The position numbers and the translations under genes are program-made. 14,500 nucleotides of DNA, from contig CAKUME010000008.1 of assembly GCA_934667575.1 (NCBI GenBank), forward strand, positions 1 to 14,500, written 5' to 3'. Positions 13,100 through 14,500 of the stretch are shown piece after piece; positions within the stretch are counted from its first letter, which is position 1, and each line of letters starts with the position of its first letter. The notes under the pieces are model-generated. The model had not been told where the DNA came from, ran no database searches, and saw only the letters and a list, made by a program, of their open reading frames with translations. Source of the DNA: an uncultured Eubacteriales bacterium. GTDB lineage: Bacteria; Bacillota; Clostridia; Oscillospirales; Acutalibacteraceae.

Positions 13100-13128
13100 A
13101 GCATAGCACAATCGCACGCGTTTGTCAA
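13100..13128 (-). promoter_or_regulatory. Promoter of the aromatic operon
   Basis: TTGACA (13123-13128), 17 bp, TATGCT (13100-13105), with a TGn extended -10 element. The predicted start near 13093 gives a leader of about 280 nt before aroF, long for a simple 5' UTR. Confidence 0.87.
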
Positions 13129-13181
13129 CCGGTTTGCTGAATTATTTTTCATTATTTTGCCCGCCTGCGGCACGGCGGATT

Positions 13182-14500
13182 TTATCGGCCCAAATACTCC
13201 TTTTCCAGCTCCGCCACTTCGTCGAGCCAGAGCTTGGCCGACGCGTCGGAAGGCATCCGCCAGTCGCCGCGCGGCGACAGCGTCACCGAGCCCACCTTCG
13301 GGCCGTCCGGCATGCACGAGCGCTTGAACTGCTGCACAAAGACCCGGCGCGTGAACGTGCGCAGCCAATGCAGGATCACCGCATCGTCATAAACTCCGGC
13401 GTAGGCGCGCCGCGCCATGCGGAAAATTTTGCCCGGCGGGCAGCCGAACCGCAGCGTGTAATAAAGGAAAAAGTCGTGCAGCTCATAGGGCCCCACCAGG
13501 TCCTCGGTTTTTTGGGTCATATTCCCGCTTGCATCCACCGGCAGCAGCTCCGGCGAAACCGGCGTGTCCAAAATATCCCGCAGCACCGCCGCGAGCGTGG
13601 GGGCGGCGTGCGCCGCTTCGTAGCGCACGATATAGCGCACCAGCGTTTTGGGCACCGAGGTGTTCACGCCGTACATCGACATATGGTCGCCGTTGTAGGT
13701 CGCCCAGCCGAGCGCCAGCTCCGAAAGGTCGCCCGTGCCGATCACCAGCCCGCCCGTTTTGTTGGCAATGTCCATCAGCACCTGCGTGCGCTCGCGCGCC
13801 TGGCCGTTTTCAAACGTGACGTCCAGCACCGTGGGGTCCTGCCCAATGTCTGCAAAATGCTGGTTCACCGCCGCGGTGATGTTCACCTCGCGCAGCGTCA
13901 CGCCCAGTTCCCGGCAAAGCGTGACCGCGTTGTTTTTGGTGCGGTGCGTGGTGCCAAAGCATGGCATTGTGACCGCCACAATGTCCGAATGCGGCCGCCC
14001 GAGCAGATCCATCGCGCGCACCGAAACCAGCAGCGCCAGCGTGCTGTCCAATCCGCCCGAAATGCCGATCACCGCGGTGGCCGCGTGGGCGTGCGCCAGC
14101 CGCTTGCGCAGGCCGTAGGACTGAATGCGCAGAATCGCCTCGGCGCGCTGATTCAGCTGCGCATCGTCGGACGGAACAAACGGGTTGCGCGCAATGGGCC
14201 GCGTCAGCTTCACCGCGCGCAGCTCCTGCGCAAACGTGATTTCCGTATATTCGCCGTTCGGCGCGCACGCGCAGGTGGTGTTGCGGTGGCGTTCCTCGCT
14301 CAGCCGATCCACGTCCAGCTCGCTCACCGTGAGCGTCGCTTCGCCAAACGGCGGGTTTTCGGCCAGGATCGTGCCGTTTTCCGCAATAATATGATGGCGC
14401 GAAAACACCATGTCCTGCGTGGACTCCTCCGGCCCCGCGTTCGCATACACATAGCCGCACAGCAGCCGCGCGGACGTGCTGCGCACCAGCGTGCGGCGGT
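13182..14500 (-). CDS. nadE: Glutamine-dependent NAD(+) synthetase, C-terminal part (5' end outside window)
   Basis: The last 438 residues of a protein that amidates nicotinic acid adenine dinucleotide to NAD with ATP and glutamine. The frame stays open to the window edge (RRTLVRSTSARLLCGYVYAN). This matches the end of the nitrilase-type glutaminase domain, so the true start lies outside and GTG at 14486 is only an internal codon. Next come AENGTILAENPPFGEA and then the synthetase domain with the PP-loop GISGGLDSTLAL (codons near 14033-14066). It continues with PCFGTTHRTKNNA, IGTGDLSELALGWATYNGDHMSMYGVN and a C-terminal QQFKRSCMPDGPKVGSVTLSPRGDWRMPSDA. Full-length relatives have about 640-690 residues. 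It is unrelated in pathway to the aro genes and ends about 54 bp before the aro promoter, on the same strand. Confidence 0.96.
   Translation of the reverse strand, partial: RRTLVRSTSARLLCGYVYANAGPEESTQDMVFSRHHIIAENGTILAENPPFGEATLTVSELDVDRLSEERHRNTTCACAPNGEYTEITFAQELRAVKLTRPIARNPFVPSDDAQLNQRAEAILRIQSYGLRKRLAHAHAATAVIGISGGLDSTLALLVSVRAMDLLGRPHSDIVAVTMPCFGTTHRTKNNAVTLCRELGVTLREVNITAAVNQHFADIGQDPTVLDVTFENGQARERTQVLMDIANKTGGLVIGTGDLSELALGWATYNGDHMSMYGVNTSVPKTLVRYIVRYEAAHAAPTLAAVLRDILDTPVSPELLPVDASGNMTQKTEDLVGPYELHDFFLYYTLRFGCPPGKIFRMARRAYAGVYDDAVILHWLRTFTRRVFVQQFKRSCMPDGPKVGSVTLSPRGDWRMPSDASAKLWLDEVAELEKEYLGR

Noticed and set aside
13161..13178. CCGCC/GGCGG hairpin just after nadE as its terminator.
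   Set aside because: A 5-bp stem followed by AAAATAATG instead of a U-run. nadE transcripts may therefore read into the aro leader, but this cannot be shown from sequence.

Overview
This is a GC-rich window whose genes carry Bacillota-type signals: textbook sigma-A promoters (TTGACA or close, 17-bp spacer, TATAAT-like box), strong AGGAGG-type ribosome binding sites, TGATG and ATGA coupled starts and U-tailed hairpin terminators. Gene content (SmtB/CzrA-type ArsR, DtxR-type regulator, type I-beta DAHP synthase, fused AroE-AroK) fits a high-GC member of the Clostridia, perhaps uncultured. That placement is inference. No mobile element, tRNA, rRNA or CRISPR array was seen.

Layout. Positions 1-657 hold a metal-responsive unit on the minus strand: a consensus promoter with an operator dyad at its start site, an ArsR-family sensor with a complete alpha-5 zinc site, and the start of a CxxC heavy-metal-associated protein that leaves the window. 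Positions 707-2560 hold a minus-strand pair, an SGNH/GDSL hydrolase and a glycerophosphodiester phosphodiesterase. A divergent promoter drives a plus-strand SIMPL-domain protein (2660-3319), followed by a DtxR-family metalloregulator (3391-3786) with its own promoter and terminator. Positions 3853-4179 have no gene but contain a 94-bp hairpin-bearing sequence in two near-identical copies, 117 bp apart.

Positions 4180-13128 are one long minus-strand aromatic amino acid operon, in transcription order: aroF (DAHP synthase), tyrA, aroB, aroA, aroC, a GNAT acetyltransferase, pheA (chorismate mutase/prephenate dehydratase/ACT) and an aroE-aroK fusion, ending at a long hairpin terminator. Together these carry erythrose-4-phosphate plus phosphoenolpyruvate to prephenate, then to hydroxyphenylpyruvate and phenylpyruvate. 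Only 3-dehydroquinate dehydratase is absent. A second consensus promoter lies just before pheA.

The most notable element is the leader of this operon (12815-13093). It encodes a previously unlisted 31-residue peptide with the run YFYSYYFF, in which 7 of 8 successive codons are Tyr or Phe. It is followed by a perfect 11-bp terminator hairpin and an alternative antiterminator pairing whose 5' arm lies inside the peptide's coding sequence. This is the architecture of ribosome-mediated attenuation sensing Tyr and Phe supply, in a lineage where T-box riboswitches usually do this job. The window ends in the 3' part of nadE (glutamine-dependent NAD synthetase), upstream of the aro promoter on the same strand.
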